Below are positions 23,470 to 33,237 of a DNA stretch of 38,664 bases, in pieces. This DNA comes from Nemertoderma westbladi. Lineage: Eukaryota > Xenacoelomorpha > Nemertodermatida > Nemertodermatidae. Position 1 is the stretch's first letter. The number at the start of each line of letters is the position of its first letter. Location: NCBI GenBank assembly GCA_032718475.1, contig JAUCBJ010002810.1, positions 1 to 38,664 on the forward strand, read 5' to 3'. The notes below the pieces were generated by a model that was not told the origin of the DNA, did not search any database, and saw only the letters and a list, made by a program, of their open reading frames with translations. The position numbers were made by a program, and so were the translations under genes.

Positions 23470-25308
23470 CTATGATGACGCGTTTTGAAAGGCAACGACT
23501 GCGAATAGCACTGCAAAATAAAATCGCGGTCGGATTCCTCCGCCATTGAGTGCTGCAGGTTCTAGAAGCTTATATAGTGAGCATTTACTATACTGGTAGC
23601 ACAAAATTGAGCTCAAAGTGGGGATAGCATACTTTTGAGAACATTTTTCAAAAACTGAGCCCAGTCCTACATAAAGGTTATTTGTTGTCCCAGACAAGTT
23701 AGCCTGTAATGCAATACGCAGGATGGACTGTAATAAAACATTTGGGCACTTATTTACTCTGGTTAATGTTCCGACACAAAGTCTATACATTTCCACGCTA
23801 AAATCGTTGCATCCGAGTAATGCAAGGGTTACGTTGTTGCTTGAATAAGGTCCCACGAAAAGTAAACCTCGCAGAGTCTTCCGGTAATAAGAGTCAAGTT
23901 CAGCGATTTCTTTTGAACATAGCGAACCAATAAGATAGCGCGATGAGTAGGATATGGTTGGTACAGCTATGGACCGCCACAGGTATTGGGATACCTGTGG
24001 CGCAATCGAGTCAGCGCGCATTCCACCCATTTCGATGAAATAAATCCGACATTATGGCTATCGAGCAGATGCAATCCTGGAGGCTGTTGCGACGTGAATG
24101 TACAATGGGGAAGCCCAAAAAGGTCATGTCATCTGATCGTCGAACTAATATTCCATTGATGCACATAAATGTAGGGACATTTTCACATGTGTAATCATTA
24201 CCATAGCTTGACCACTTTGTTTTGCTCATCTCAATCTCCAGTTTCACTTTATTCATTTCAATGTTGAAAATATCAGCAGCCAATGTCAGTTCGGTGACAG
24301 ATGTTGCAGTGAGCAGTATATCATCAGCATATGCTATGATGCCCAGCCAAATGAGCCCAACGATGGACCCAAATCCGTTTAAGGTTAGGATATCCAGAAC
24401 ATCCTTCATATAAAGAAGAAACAGTAAAGGTGACAACAGTGACCCCTGCTTGACTCCACGTACCAGGTTGATCCCACAAACATCTATCTCGTCGGCAACC
24501 TTGAGAAAGGCACAAGTAGATTCATAATACGCTAGTAGAACTAGGCAGATGTAAGGGTTTTATCTCTTTTAGTTTACGGAACAGTAGAACAAAGTCGAGG
24601 CTACCAAATGCGCCAGAAATGTCCATTTGACAAAGGAAGACATTGGTGCCGGTTCTGCACTGGGACTCTAAGAATTCTAGGATAGTGCTGATAATTAGAT
24701 CTGCCCCCAGCTTTTTCTGGTAAGCGAGTTGCTGTTGTGGAATAAAATCCGTCAAGGAGAAATATTCGTGTAGAATCACAGATTCAAATTTCTTCTCGAA
24801 AATGCAGACTGTAGCAATTGGTCTATATGACTTTGACACATTGATGTTGCAGCCTTTTCCTTTATATATGTGTGTCAAAATGGTTTCCCCATGAATTCCG
24901 GCGTGTGACCAGTTCTAAAACAAGAATTGATTAAATCCGCAAGAGCAGAGCTAATGATTTGTGCGTCAAGGGACAGAAAGTGTTCTACGGAGAAGGAATG
25001 ATTTTCAGGTGACTTCCCCTTGGCCAGCGATGATATACATTCTGAACACATACACTCTGAACAGCTAAAGGTGAAACTGTTGGCACAAATGAGTTTGCAC
25101 ATTGTTGTCTAAGTTCCCTCTTTAGTTGATCTACGGAGGGAGAATAGTCACTACTCTTTTGATGGGTATTTCTGAGATCCTGTCTGATGGCATTCACAGC
25201 TGTTTGAGGCAGTTTATCGGAACGCTGTTTTGAATTGAAGTGCTGCCGGAACTTTCTCGGATTTGATTTAGAAGTGCTCGCAATATGTGAGATTTCGTTT
25301 TTCACCAT
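23470..25308 (-). pseudogene. LINE reverse transcriptase, several frameshifts
   Basis: The RT is spread over at least five frame segments. The N-terminal motif SSLAKGKSPENHSFSVEHFL is at about 25050-24980, and KSYRPIATVCIFEKKFE at about 24840-24790. Motif A is CQMDISGAFGSLDF, motif B LVRGVKQGSLLSPLLF (about 24450), and motif C IIAYADDILLTA (about 24345-24310), with the catalytic Asp pair intact. A frameshift falls at about 24530-24550 between HLP and YYESTCAFLKV. The C-terminal segment (24030-23470) contains RSIAVPTISYSSRYLIGSLC and ends FAVVAFQNASS. The element cannot make a functional polymerase. Confidence 0.85.
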
Positions 25309-25524
25309 AGATTTTGTTACCCAGTTCTTTAGACGCCACAGGGAGCGCTTCGACTCTTTAAGTGCGTTGCCATTGATACTGTTGGTTGGCTTCCCCTCGC
25401 AGAGCCATAAATTGTTGACAGACCTTCGATCTTTCCTTAATTTCCGTTGACCTGATCCTTAAGATTTTTTGTTTTCCTCCTGTCCTTCGAAGTGGGCAGG
25501 TACCTTGAGGAAGCATTGTGCAGA

Positions 25525-26470
25525 TTATGTCATAGGGTCATTGCAAATGACAGACCCTTCGGCATATAGATTATTTAGACACTCTGACAAATTGTTTCGA
25601 TACCTAGAAAGTTGTTGTTTATTTACTCTCGTCCACTGTATGCGAGCTAGAGCAGATCTAGATTTAATTCTGTCCGCTGATTCTACATGATTTGAACATA
25701 ACCTGGAGAGATCGACTGTAGCAACTACTGGAACGTGATCAGATAAGTTTGTGGGGTTTGTTTTGTAAACACAACGATTAACAACATTGGACATGACTTC
25801 TGAAGTGCTAAGAATGTGGTCAATGTAGGAAGAGCCTTGACCTTTAAATGTGACTGTTGGACCGTCGAAGGGGCTGTAGGTGTCTAGGGCCAGTAAGCCC
25901 TGCTCCTGCAGGAATTGATGAAGTCGAATCCCCCGAGCCGTAGCCTTTTCTCTATTCCAACGAGGACCCTGGAGAGCACCCAGATCAGAGTTGAAATCGG
26001 AGAGGATAAATGGTGTTGCATGTTGATTAATATCCAAAATATTTGAGAGCCTGCCAAGGAACTCCTCAAAAACAGAGTCAGGTTTGGACGAGTCGGGTGC
26101 ATATCCAGAAACGAACAATAGAGGCCGGTAAAAACCCAATATGGAGCCCATGACACCCACAATGTCGTCAGATGAAGACACTACACTGAATTTGTTGCAA
26201 ACACTATAAGTATAAGTAGACATACACCTCCAGCACCACGTTTACGTGATGGGTTTTCAATAGATCACTCACAAGGTGAACACAGCCGAAGTCCGGGCGT
26301 ATTTATGCTAGGATACTATATGCCTCGACTCCGTGAAGCTAATGTTCCTGAATAGCAAGTACGTCTAGCACACCTAATAACTGTGAGATGTAGTCGATAT
26401 TACTAATAATTCCACAACAGATTTAAGTACCAATCCGTATATGTTAAGCCATATTATTTTAGTTTATAGG
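25525..26470 (-). pseudogene. LINE APE-type endonuclease domain, broken
   Basis: The main open segment (26223-25525) carries LFVSGYAPDSSKPDSVFEEF, PFILSDFNSDLGA, and the hallmark end GSSYIDHILSTSEV...LSDHVPVVATV, where the final SDH contains the catalytic His of apurinic-type endonucleases. The expected N-terminal strand (WLNIYGLV) and DVLAIQEH (metal-binding Glu) are readable upstream at about 26450-26330, but only in other frames with stops. The enzyme would nick target DNA to prime reverse transcription. The segment after about 25690 (ESADRIKSRSALARIQWTRV) is the linker towards the RT. Confidence 0.8.
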
Positions 26471-27043
26471 AGTGCCTAGGGTGATGAGATTGCTGGAGGG
26501 GTGTGTCAAAAATGATTCAGGTACACTTTGTCCTTAGTGCGGATGTTTTTATGATTGCGATATTCGAAGTTTGGATGAGGCCATTGGGGGTATCTACCAT
26601 GATCAGCGAGAGTTTGCAGTCAAACATTGGAGCGTCGATGTGCTGGAATGGCTGAGATTGTTGCAAATTAAATTTGGAATTTCTGTGCGCATAATCGTGG
26701 GGCAACCCATTTCTTAGGTGACAGGGTGAGTCCTTAATATTGGGGTCTTGTGGATCCAAGTTGAACTGGGAACTACAATGTGCATAGTCATAGGGCACAG
26801 TATGTATCGACCTTGAGTTTGACCCTTGTAACTCATTACTAATAATATAGTTTAGATCCCAGTGTTGAGTGGGACCATAGTTAGCTCCACAGTTTGGTGT
26901 TGCTAGGCCTTGATTAGTCCTCTTATTGGTTGTTCACTCACAACATTTACTTCCACTTGGCCAGAAATTCGCACTACAAAGACGATTTTGATCCATCTTG
27001 TTTACGGTTATGCGTATGCTATTGGATTGACTATCCATCTGAT

Positions 27044-27838
27044 TCAGTGTACCATGATTTTCCTGCTGGACAAGTAGTTACGGATTTGCGATTCGCTTGT
27101 ATGTTGAGGAAGTCCACTGACATATAGATACGAATAAGGGTAATCAACACGCTGGTGTCTTGGAACTGACAGCTTATTCTGGCTTACTGGCCGACGTTCG
27201 TGTGTGTTTTTATCTCTAGGCTCAACTTGAAAATTCAGCGCCTCGCAGTATTTCTTCATATGAGTATTTGGATTTCCCTTTCTCCGGTCGCTATTTTCCC
27301 CATATGAATGACATATTGGATCGACAGTGTTAGGCGTTGTCTTCACTGAGTTCAGCCGGCCCTGCTTGGGGTTTGTATACTCAACTGGTAGACCTTTGAA
27401 ACGGTTGCTAGTGGATATAGCAGTTGTGGTTGGCAGATGTTGGTTAAGACCAGAGTGATTCACCTTTTTAGTTTTCTGTTCAAACCATGTGTTTTCGGTT
27501 ATTTGATTAGTGGGTTTGTCACAGTCGGCTGACTGTAAGGGACTTCCGGGAGAATGTTCCAGTTTAGTCTGTTTGTTGATAGAAGCCTCTAGAATTAGCT
27601 GTGAGTGCCGCTCATGTGCCAGATCATCTCGCAACTTCTTCATCTCAATCTGCAGTTGATCGTTCTGAAATTCTGTTTCGGTATGTCGAGATTGCAAAGT
27701 ATCTACTGACTTTATAAGGTCATGATGGAGGACATCATTCGATTCTGGCCCTCCCATATCTATGGAGGTGTACTTGAGACGCTTGCGGCATTTCTCCGTG
27801 AATCTTGTTTCTTTCAGACAAATCATGAGTTCATACAC
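27044..27838 (-). pseudogene. LINE ORF1-like protein: coiled coil plus RRM-like end
   Basis: A 264-codon open segment. About residues 40-95 (LIKSVDTLQSRHTETEFQND then QLQIEMKKLRDDLAHERHSQ) have the heptad pattern of a coiled coil, the usual trimerisation or assembly part of LINE ORF1 proteins. The middle is polar and low in structure. The end, SYLYVSGLPQHTSESQIRNYL, looks like the first strand and helix of an RRM-like RNA-binding fold. The frame stops at 27044, but CSANFWPSG in another frame just downstream (about 26960) resembles the end of that domain in CR1-like ORF1 proteins, so a frameshift or nonsense mutation interrupts it. The first codons (upstream of about residue 25) follow a Cys-rich stretch (CTSERQGLCSGC, about 27885-27850) read in a shifted frame. 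Confidence 0.65.
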
Positions 27839-28031
27839 AACACATCCACTGCATAGTCCCTGTCGTTCTGATGTGCAGGGAATGCCAGGCTGACAGATCG
27901 ATTGGGGTTTGCTAGGGCTTTAACCTCCTGAAACATAGCTTTTCTTAGGAGGTTTAGTTTACAAGTCCCAAATGTTTCAAGTTTTTTCATAACTACCTTT
28001 CTTGATTTATTTAACAGGTGGGTGAAATCGG

Positions 28032-28754
28032 TTATGGTGTACCGAGGGAACTTCCCAATGTCCTTCTTGAAGCCTGCCGGATGAGTTTGTGTTGCCGTAC
28101 CTGCATCTTTGCTTGTGCAATGTGATCATCATCCTGCAATGTGTACAGGAAAGGCTCTAGCGAGTTAGGGTCATATAGCTTGATATTGGAAATACAACAG
28201 TGTAACCAATGTCTGATATCACCAGAACAGACATCCTGCGTTAATTGAAAGTCACTGCAGAGGGCAAGGGCATATAGACATACAAATATGCCACAGTCAT
28301 TGCGCCCAGGTCTCTGGAGCGGAAAGGGATTAGCATGCGACACAGTTTACCACGCATTAGGTACTCCCCGCACTATGTGATCAATTAGGTTTAAAAGATA
28401 ACATATACGTTTTGTGATGGTAGTTGGTTCCATAAACTGGCTAAGACTACATAGGGTATGGACAGAATGTTGCTTTAGATCTGCAATGTGTAGAACAAAG
28501 TGATCTTTGTGACAATCAGGGAAGAATATAAGTGATGTGGTGCCAATGTCGCAAGAGGAAGCAATATACTTAATGGCACTGGCAGTATCAAAGTTGTTCT
28601 GATGCAATTTACTGCACAAAGCGATGTCAATACAGCCAATTCTGTTTCCACCTTGAACACCCAGTAATGAGAGGAAGGAGTCCACTACCGTTGTTGTTAA
28701 TTTCTGACCAGGTTGGAAGTAACTCCAGTCAGGGTCACCTGGCTTTAAAAGCAC
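28032..28754 (-). pseudogene. Ulp1/C48-like cysteine peptidase domain, broken
   Basis: Two consecutive open segments in one frame are separated by an in-frame TAA at 28346-28344 (after VRGVPNAW, before TVSHANPFPLQRPG). Features of SUMO-protease-like C48 peptidases are visible: TVVDSFLSLLG near the start, KDHFVLHIADLKQHSVHTL (likely catalytic His in DHFVLH), and QRPGRNDCGIFVCLYALALC (catalytic Cys and preceding Gln). Where the family usually has an Asp followed by SL, this copy seems to have Cys (HTLCSLS), so it may have lost activity even before the stop. A frameshift at about 28745-28760 separates it from the preceding KDAIFNTNIRIKDWCF. In cells such peptidases cleave SUMO or related tags; the role in a retrotransposon is unknown. 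Confidence 0.7.
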
Positions 28755-28944
28755 CAGTCCTTTATGCGAATGTTTGTATTAAAAATTGCATCTTTCACAC
28801 GTTCTTCATCATGAGATAGTTCTAGATCGGGGTATAATTTGTTATGTTCAACAGTAGTACCAGTACTGTGCTTGTGATGGTAACATCCAACATACCGAAC
28901 ATCATCAGAGTCTCCTTGCTTGGACTGGAGTACTGGTATTGGAT

Positions 28945-29382
28945 TCATAGGATTGAATAATTTGGCACCTGGATCCAGCAAAGATTCCATGGGATCAGAG
29001 ACTTTCGCAGTGGTTTTTCTGAAGAAATCAGTGATCTTCCTGCTAGACTTACGGGTTTCCAAGAGCCATCATCTTGTAAGTCCTCTATTAAAACCGAATT
29101 ACAAGTAACTGAAGCAAATGGAGGGATTTGGGCGGGATCATCCGGGGAGTTTACCTCCATCGCCTCTGGGATTAGGGTGGGATCCTCTGGGGAGTTTACC
29201 TCCATCGCCTCTGGGATTAGGGCATAATTCTCCGGAGAGTTTGCCTCTATCGCCTCTGGGATTAGGGATATGATATGACGGTCAAAACTATTGCCAGTCT
29301 GCAACTGTGTGATTAATGAACTGACCGGTAAATCAGTAATCAGAGTAACTATATGATTGATACACATACATATTGATTTCAC
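28945..29382 (-). pseudogene. LINE 5' ORF segment with 15-residue acidic repeats
   Basis: This open segment contains three copies of a 15-codon repeat, LIPEAMEVNSPEDPT and variants, encoded by 45-bp tandem units at about 29125-29270. After VLIEDLQDDGSW the meaningful frame moves at about 29055-29062 to ETRKSSRKITDFFRKTTAKV. KITDFF resembles a PCNA-interacting (PIP-box-like) core but lacks the usual Gln. The segment lies directly upstream of the Ulp1-like domain on the same strand. The assignment to the same element rests on strand, spacing and the absence of another boundary. Confidence 0.6.
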
Positions 29383-29400
29383 CTACCCAATGGATGCTCT

Positions 29401-29756
29401 TCTATCCTTCCCCACGTGCTTCCCTGCCCGCTATTGGCTTATATACTAATTGTCACTTTGACACTCCCTGTAGGTGTTACCCCCTGCTGCTAGTCTCGAC
29501 TAGATGAGTTCTTCCTCTGAGGTGGTTTGACCTCTCACCTCTCTCTGTGGCTTAGGGCGTGTGTCGCCCCCCCCCCCCCCCCCCGAGTTGGTTATGAGGC
29601 GAGATTGTGATTGGTAATCTCGTATCGCCAACTATATTGGTAAAATGCCACTGGTCCCCTTTTCGGGTGGGTAATGTAAGGGAATTGAATCCGCTTACAA
29701 AAGTCATTTTTTGCGAGTTTAAAACACCCTATGCTTGATCATCAGCCCTGTCATTT
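29401..29756. other. Possible LINE 5' region with homopolymer and hairpin
   Basis: No coding sequence is seen. A C-run occupies 29569-29584. Just after it, GCGAGATT and AATCTCG flank an 8-10 base loop (about 29602-29625), with GTTGG and CCAAC outside, forming a potential hairpin. This may be the 5' UTR of the minus-strand LINE, but no clear element boundary can be drawn. Confidence 0.35.
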
Positions 29757-29810
29757 AAAGGCAAAACACCCTACATCTAAAATCTGGTACATAGTGTATT
29801 TTGCCTTAAG
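29757..29810. mobile_element. Miniature inverted-repeat piece (54 bp)
   Basis: AAAGGCAAAACACCCTA at the left and TAGTGTATTTTGCCTTAAG at the right are near-perfect inverted repeats, with only about 20 bp between. The same termini bound a 217-bp element at 30834-31050, so this looks like an internally deleted member of that family. Confidence 0.6.
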
Positions 29811-29820
29811 TTTGCCATAG

Positions 29821-30165
29821 TGGCTGTGTGGGGAAGATATGTGGCTGTGCGGGGAGGATATGTGACTGTGGGGAAGATATGTGGCTGTGTGGGGAGGATA
29901 TGTGGCTGTGTGGTGAGGATATGTGGCTGTGGGGAAGATATGTGGCTGTGTGGGGAGGATGTGTGGCTGTGTGGGGAGGATATGTGACTGTGGGGAAGAT
30001 ATGTGGCTGTGTGGGGAGGATATGTGACTGTGTGGGGAGGATATGTGGCTGTGGGGAGGATATGTGGCTGTGTGGGGAGGATATGTGACTGTGTGGGGAG
30101 GATATGTGGCTGTGGGGAGGATATGTGGCTGTGGGGAGGATTTGTGGCTGTGTGAAGTATATGTG
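29821..30165. repeat. 21/19-bp minisatellite
   Basis: About 16-17 units of GTGGCTGTGTGGGGAGGATAT (given as GTGGCTGTG plus TGGGGAGGATAT), alternating with 19-bp units that lack TG (GTGGCTGTGGGGAAGATAT). Variation is mainly GGCT/GACT and GGAGG/GGAAG. The open frames across it on both strands are artefacts of the repeat. The plus-strand frame continues into about 40 non-repetitive codons (to 30319) that I do not recognise. Confidence 0.95.
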
Positions 30166-30833
30166 GCTGTGTGGAGTCAACTTATTGAAGCGCAATGCCA
30201 CTATGGGCATCCCACGTCCACTGGATCAACCCAAAGGAGTTCCCATAGACCGAGTCAATAAATTGATTCAACAACTTTGGCAAATAATTCCAAGAAATAT
30301 AATTGGTTTTTGGAATTAGTTAGTTAAAGTGTGATGGTGGATAGATAGATAGATTTTTTATTTATACATTATGTAAAAAACAATAACAAATACACCAAAC
30401 AATGTACCGGTATAAAGGTATTGTCCAACATAACATATAGGATTACTTGATTGTTTGATTTTGAGTTTTGGAAAACTGGTCACATGGTTTTACAGTAGCT
30501 AGCTAGAATATTTCTTAAAATTTTACGGGCAAATATGTAAATATAATCGATTGCCAAGAGTTTAGTTTGAGTACTTTATATTCATGGAATGGTAACTATG
30601 ATGACGTTATCAGGCAACCAATTATACAGAAATTGTCAGCTGTTTATCTCATGTTTATGAAATATAATTTGCATTATTTACCAAAACCCAACCCTTAACT
30701 ACAAAATTCCAAGTATAATTTCCACCCTGCAGTATTATTATTTGAAGATATTAAACTATTTGATACTACAGTAACTCTTGATAGACAATACACCCTATAT
30801 CAGTTTTCAGTTTCATTTGTCGCCAACATTTTC
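30166..30833. other. AT-rich spacer
   Basis: No gene recognised. There is a short open plus-strand tail after the minisatellite (NATMGIPRPLDQPKG, to 30319) and a GATA run (ATAGATAGATAGAT) at about 30340-30353. The rest is AT-rich. Confidence 0.4.
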
Positions 30834-31050
30834 GAGGCAAAACACCCTATAAAATCCTTTCAGCATTTTTTAAGCTTCCAAATTACAAAAGTTGTGTATC
30901 TCGCATTTGAAATTCTAAGTTAGTATATTTGGGTGATTTGCAGTTCAAATTCTGGTATCCAGGCAGCTGTTTAACATACTTGTAGAAGAAAACGCGTTTC
31001 GTTAAATTACTCAAAACACGATTTTTTGGAGATAGGGTATTTTGCCTTAA
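30834..31050. mobile_element. MITE-like element, 217 bp
   Basis: The termini GAGGCAAAACACCCTAT and ATAGGGTATTTTGCCTTAA are inverted copies of each other (15-16 of 17 bases). The interior is AT-rich with no coding capacity. Shared termini with 29757-29810 support a non-autonomous DNA element family. No clear target-site duplication was seen. Confidence 0.6.
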
Positions 31051-31924
31051 GACGGCAGAGTAGGTTGAATAGGCCTGCGATTTCCATGTTGGTTAATCAC
31101 TACGAAAGTGAAAGAATAATGGTTACCGGTACAAGTGAAATGCCAGTGTTAAATAGTGCGTGTGGATTCATTATCTGATAGGCCTATTTATTATTATTTA
31201 CATTCATTATTCTGAAAATCAAGAACATAAACGCCTCTCCCCGCACCACAATATTAGATATTTAAACGCCCCCTCTAATAAACGCCTCCCCGATTGGCAT
31301 TTTATAAACATAAACGCCCGGGTACTTGAAACATTTTTAGCTGTTCGGAAATGTTTCGATTCATACATTGTGTAGGCCTACTGCAGGAGATGGTTTGGGT
31401 ATATTTATAGGCTGACATTATGTGAATAACCTATAATTAGCACATAATGTCTTGCATTTTTTATTGCATTAATTAATTTAGGCTGAGGCTGTTATTTCCA
31501 CTTCTTCCATCTTCACAAAAAAAATGTAAAGAAGGTAAATGACTGAGATAAAGATAAAAAAAGGTGTAAATGCTAGGCCTGATAATGACGCAGGGCGGCA
31601 AGCCTAATACACAATACGCATTGGCTGAATGACTGGCGTGAGATCTTTGAGAATTTCACAGCCATTGCAAGACTCTCGGTGTTGCACTGTCTGTTTTGCA
31701 GAAGCATGGAATGTATTGCATACACCCACACCACGCCGTTATTACCGAGCAGAAACGTGATTGACGTAAGATTTAGGTAAAAGTGAAAGTGTTCGGAGAA
31801 CGTGCGTGGGATTCACAAACCACCCGAAGGCTCCACTCGTGGTTGTTAACTGTAAGGCAAAACGACACACTAACCCCCAAGGTTCAATATCTTCAACATC
31901 CAACCGTTTTCTTTACTCTCCCAG
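31051..31924. other. Unassigned region with ATAAACGCC word cluster
   Basis: No gene recognised. Between about 31226 and 31320 the words ATAAACGCCT, TTTAAACGCCC, AATAAACGCCT and ATAAACGCCC recur at irregular spacing, a pattern that suggests an old dispersed repeat. The rest is unique-looking AT-rich sequence. Confidence 0.35.
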
Positions 31925-32335
31925 CATGCCAGGTTCCCATTACAGACAGATGGGTGCGCTGGTTCCCATTACAGACAGATTGGTGCGCTGGTTCCCATTA
32001 CAGACAGATGGGTGCGCTGGTTCCCATTACAGACAGATGGGTGCGCTGGTTCCCATTACAGACAGATGGGTGCGCTGGTTCCCATTACAGACAGATGGGT
32101 GCGCTGGTTCCCATTAAAGACAGATGGGTGCGCTGGTTCCCATTACAGACAGATGGGTGCGCTGGTTCCCATTATATACCGATCATTATAGCGAGTTCCC
32201 AGATGGGTGCGCTGAGGCGATTTCCTTAGAGTTAACATCTTAACGAAATCTGAGCTGTTACTTTTCTGGGGTTCGAACTCATGACCTTCAGGTTGATAGA
32301 CCGACGCTCTAATGATATACGATGCCAACTGCTAT
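31925..32335 (-). mobile_element. tRNA-derived SINE with 29-bp tandem tail
   Basis: On the minus strand a tRNA-like head starts near 32335 with TTGGCATCG...TTAGAGCGTCGG (decayed A-box region), and a good B-box GAGTTCGAACCCC lies at 32280-32268. A body of about 55 bp follows, then about eight 29-bp tail units (31929-32165) built from CAGCGCACCCATCTG and TCTGTAATGGGAAC. An imperfect unit at about 32166-32213 joins body and tail, so the tandem tail seems to derive from the SINE itself. No intact tRNA gene is present. Confidence 0.7.
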
Positions 32336-33047
32336 AAGCGTAATCCTAATCAGTATAAGTATGACCGTTCGCAGAAGGCTTACTGTTAGTCCCTTCGCCC
32401 CGCAACAGTGCATCAATACAAAAAGGCCATAATGTACCAAATCACAGCTCCTCCGTGTCAAATGATCTAAAAGTTTATGGCTTATTAATGAAATACAACA
32501 AATCATATTATTTATTGGTTTCAAACGAAGTTACAAGTGGGTTGCAATAATTGTAATCAGGAGAACTAATAGTTAATAACACATTGCGTGAATGTACTAA
32601 TCTACAAAATACAATACCACCAAAAAGGCTAAATAATACACCATAAATACAAGATGAAATAAGTGAAGTTATAAACTATGTACAAGACACACGTATATAC
32701 CAATAAGTTTGCACTATTTTTGTGAACTGCTTTCTAAACATTTCGTACTGAAAAATGGACGAAATAAATATTAAACTAAATAAATCAAATTACATAAATA
32801 GACCCAAACAAACGTCTAAATACACAATATCGTATATAATAAATAAATCACACTATGAATTAATGACTATAAACAACAGTCACAGCACAAACCAATAATA
32901 TTTGAGTTCAAACAAATATAGAATAAGATGTAAAGGTCACCGGAAATAATAATCCCTAACAAATTGGTAGGCTCAATGTAATATCCTTTCACATCGTTCT
33001 CATATAAACAATAGGCCAAAGTCAGCAAAATGAAATTATAACAACCC
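32336..33047. other. AT-rich region, likely UGP2 3' UTR in part
   Basis: No coding signal. On the minus strand this follows the UGP2 stop and copied repeats; the first AATAAA in that direction is at 32516-32511. It may hold a 3' UTR of about 0.7 kb. Confidence 0.4.
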
Positions 33048-33237
33048 AGTTCCCCAGTAATCTAATGATCCAATATTCGTAGGTTCCCAGTTACTAAGTT
33101 CCCCAGTAATCTAATGATCCAATATTCGTAGGTTCCCAGTTACTAAGTTCCCCAGTAATCTAATGATCCAATATTCGTAGGTTCCCAGTTACTAAGTTCC
33201 CCAGTAATCTAATGATCCAATATTCGTAGGTTCCCAG
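33048..33237. repeat. 49-bp tandem repeat copying the UGP2 stop-codon end
   Basis: Four occurrences of TCTAATGATCCAATATTCG start at 33061, 33110, 33159 and 33208, exactly 49 bp apart. The last is the real end of UGP2 (GNLRILDH and TAG on the minus strand). The other three are copies of the final 28 coding bases plus about 20 bp of 3' flank (GTTCCCCAGTAA and TTACTAA). Each copy would again read GNLRILDH-stop, although 49 is not a multiple of three. The copies lie in the predicted 3' UTR. Confidence 0.95.

Larger units (their letters stand above)
23465..29400 (-). mobile_element. Decayed non-LTR retrotransposon with Ulp1-like domain
   Basis: A roughly 6-kb element reads on the minus strand. 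In transcription order it has: an acidic repeat segment (29270-29110), an Ulp1-like cysteine peptidase (28750-28032), a Cys-containing linker, a coiled-coil/RRM-like ORF1 (27838-27044), an APE-type endonuclease (about 26460-25700) and a reverse transcriptase (about 25300-24000) with a C-terminal region ending at 23470. Multiple frameshifts and nonsense codons make it inactive. The left edge is set by the end of the last ORF. The 5' edge is uncertain: it could extend into the C-run region at 29569-29584. The clade is not assigned; motif A DISGAF and motif B GVKQGSLLSPLLF fit APE-type LINEs of the CR1/Jockey-like group, not RTE. Confidence 0.85.

Noticed and set aside
29806-30261. ORFs of 134 and 86 codons (HSHISSPHSHI / GCGEDMWLC repeats)
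   Set aside because: Explained by the 21/19-bp minisatellite.
31783-32229. Plus-strand ORFs with QMGALVPITDRWVRWFPLQT repeats
   Set aside because: Produced by the 29-bp SINE tail cycling through frames.
32268-32335. A functional tRNA gene
   Set aside because: The B-box is good but the A-box and stems are decayed, and a SINE body with tandem tail follows.
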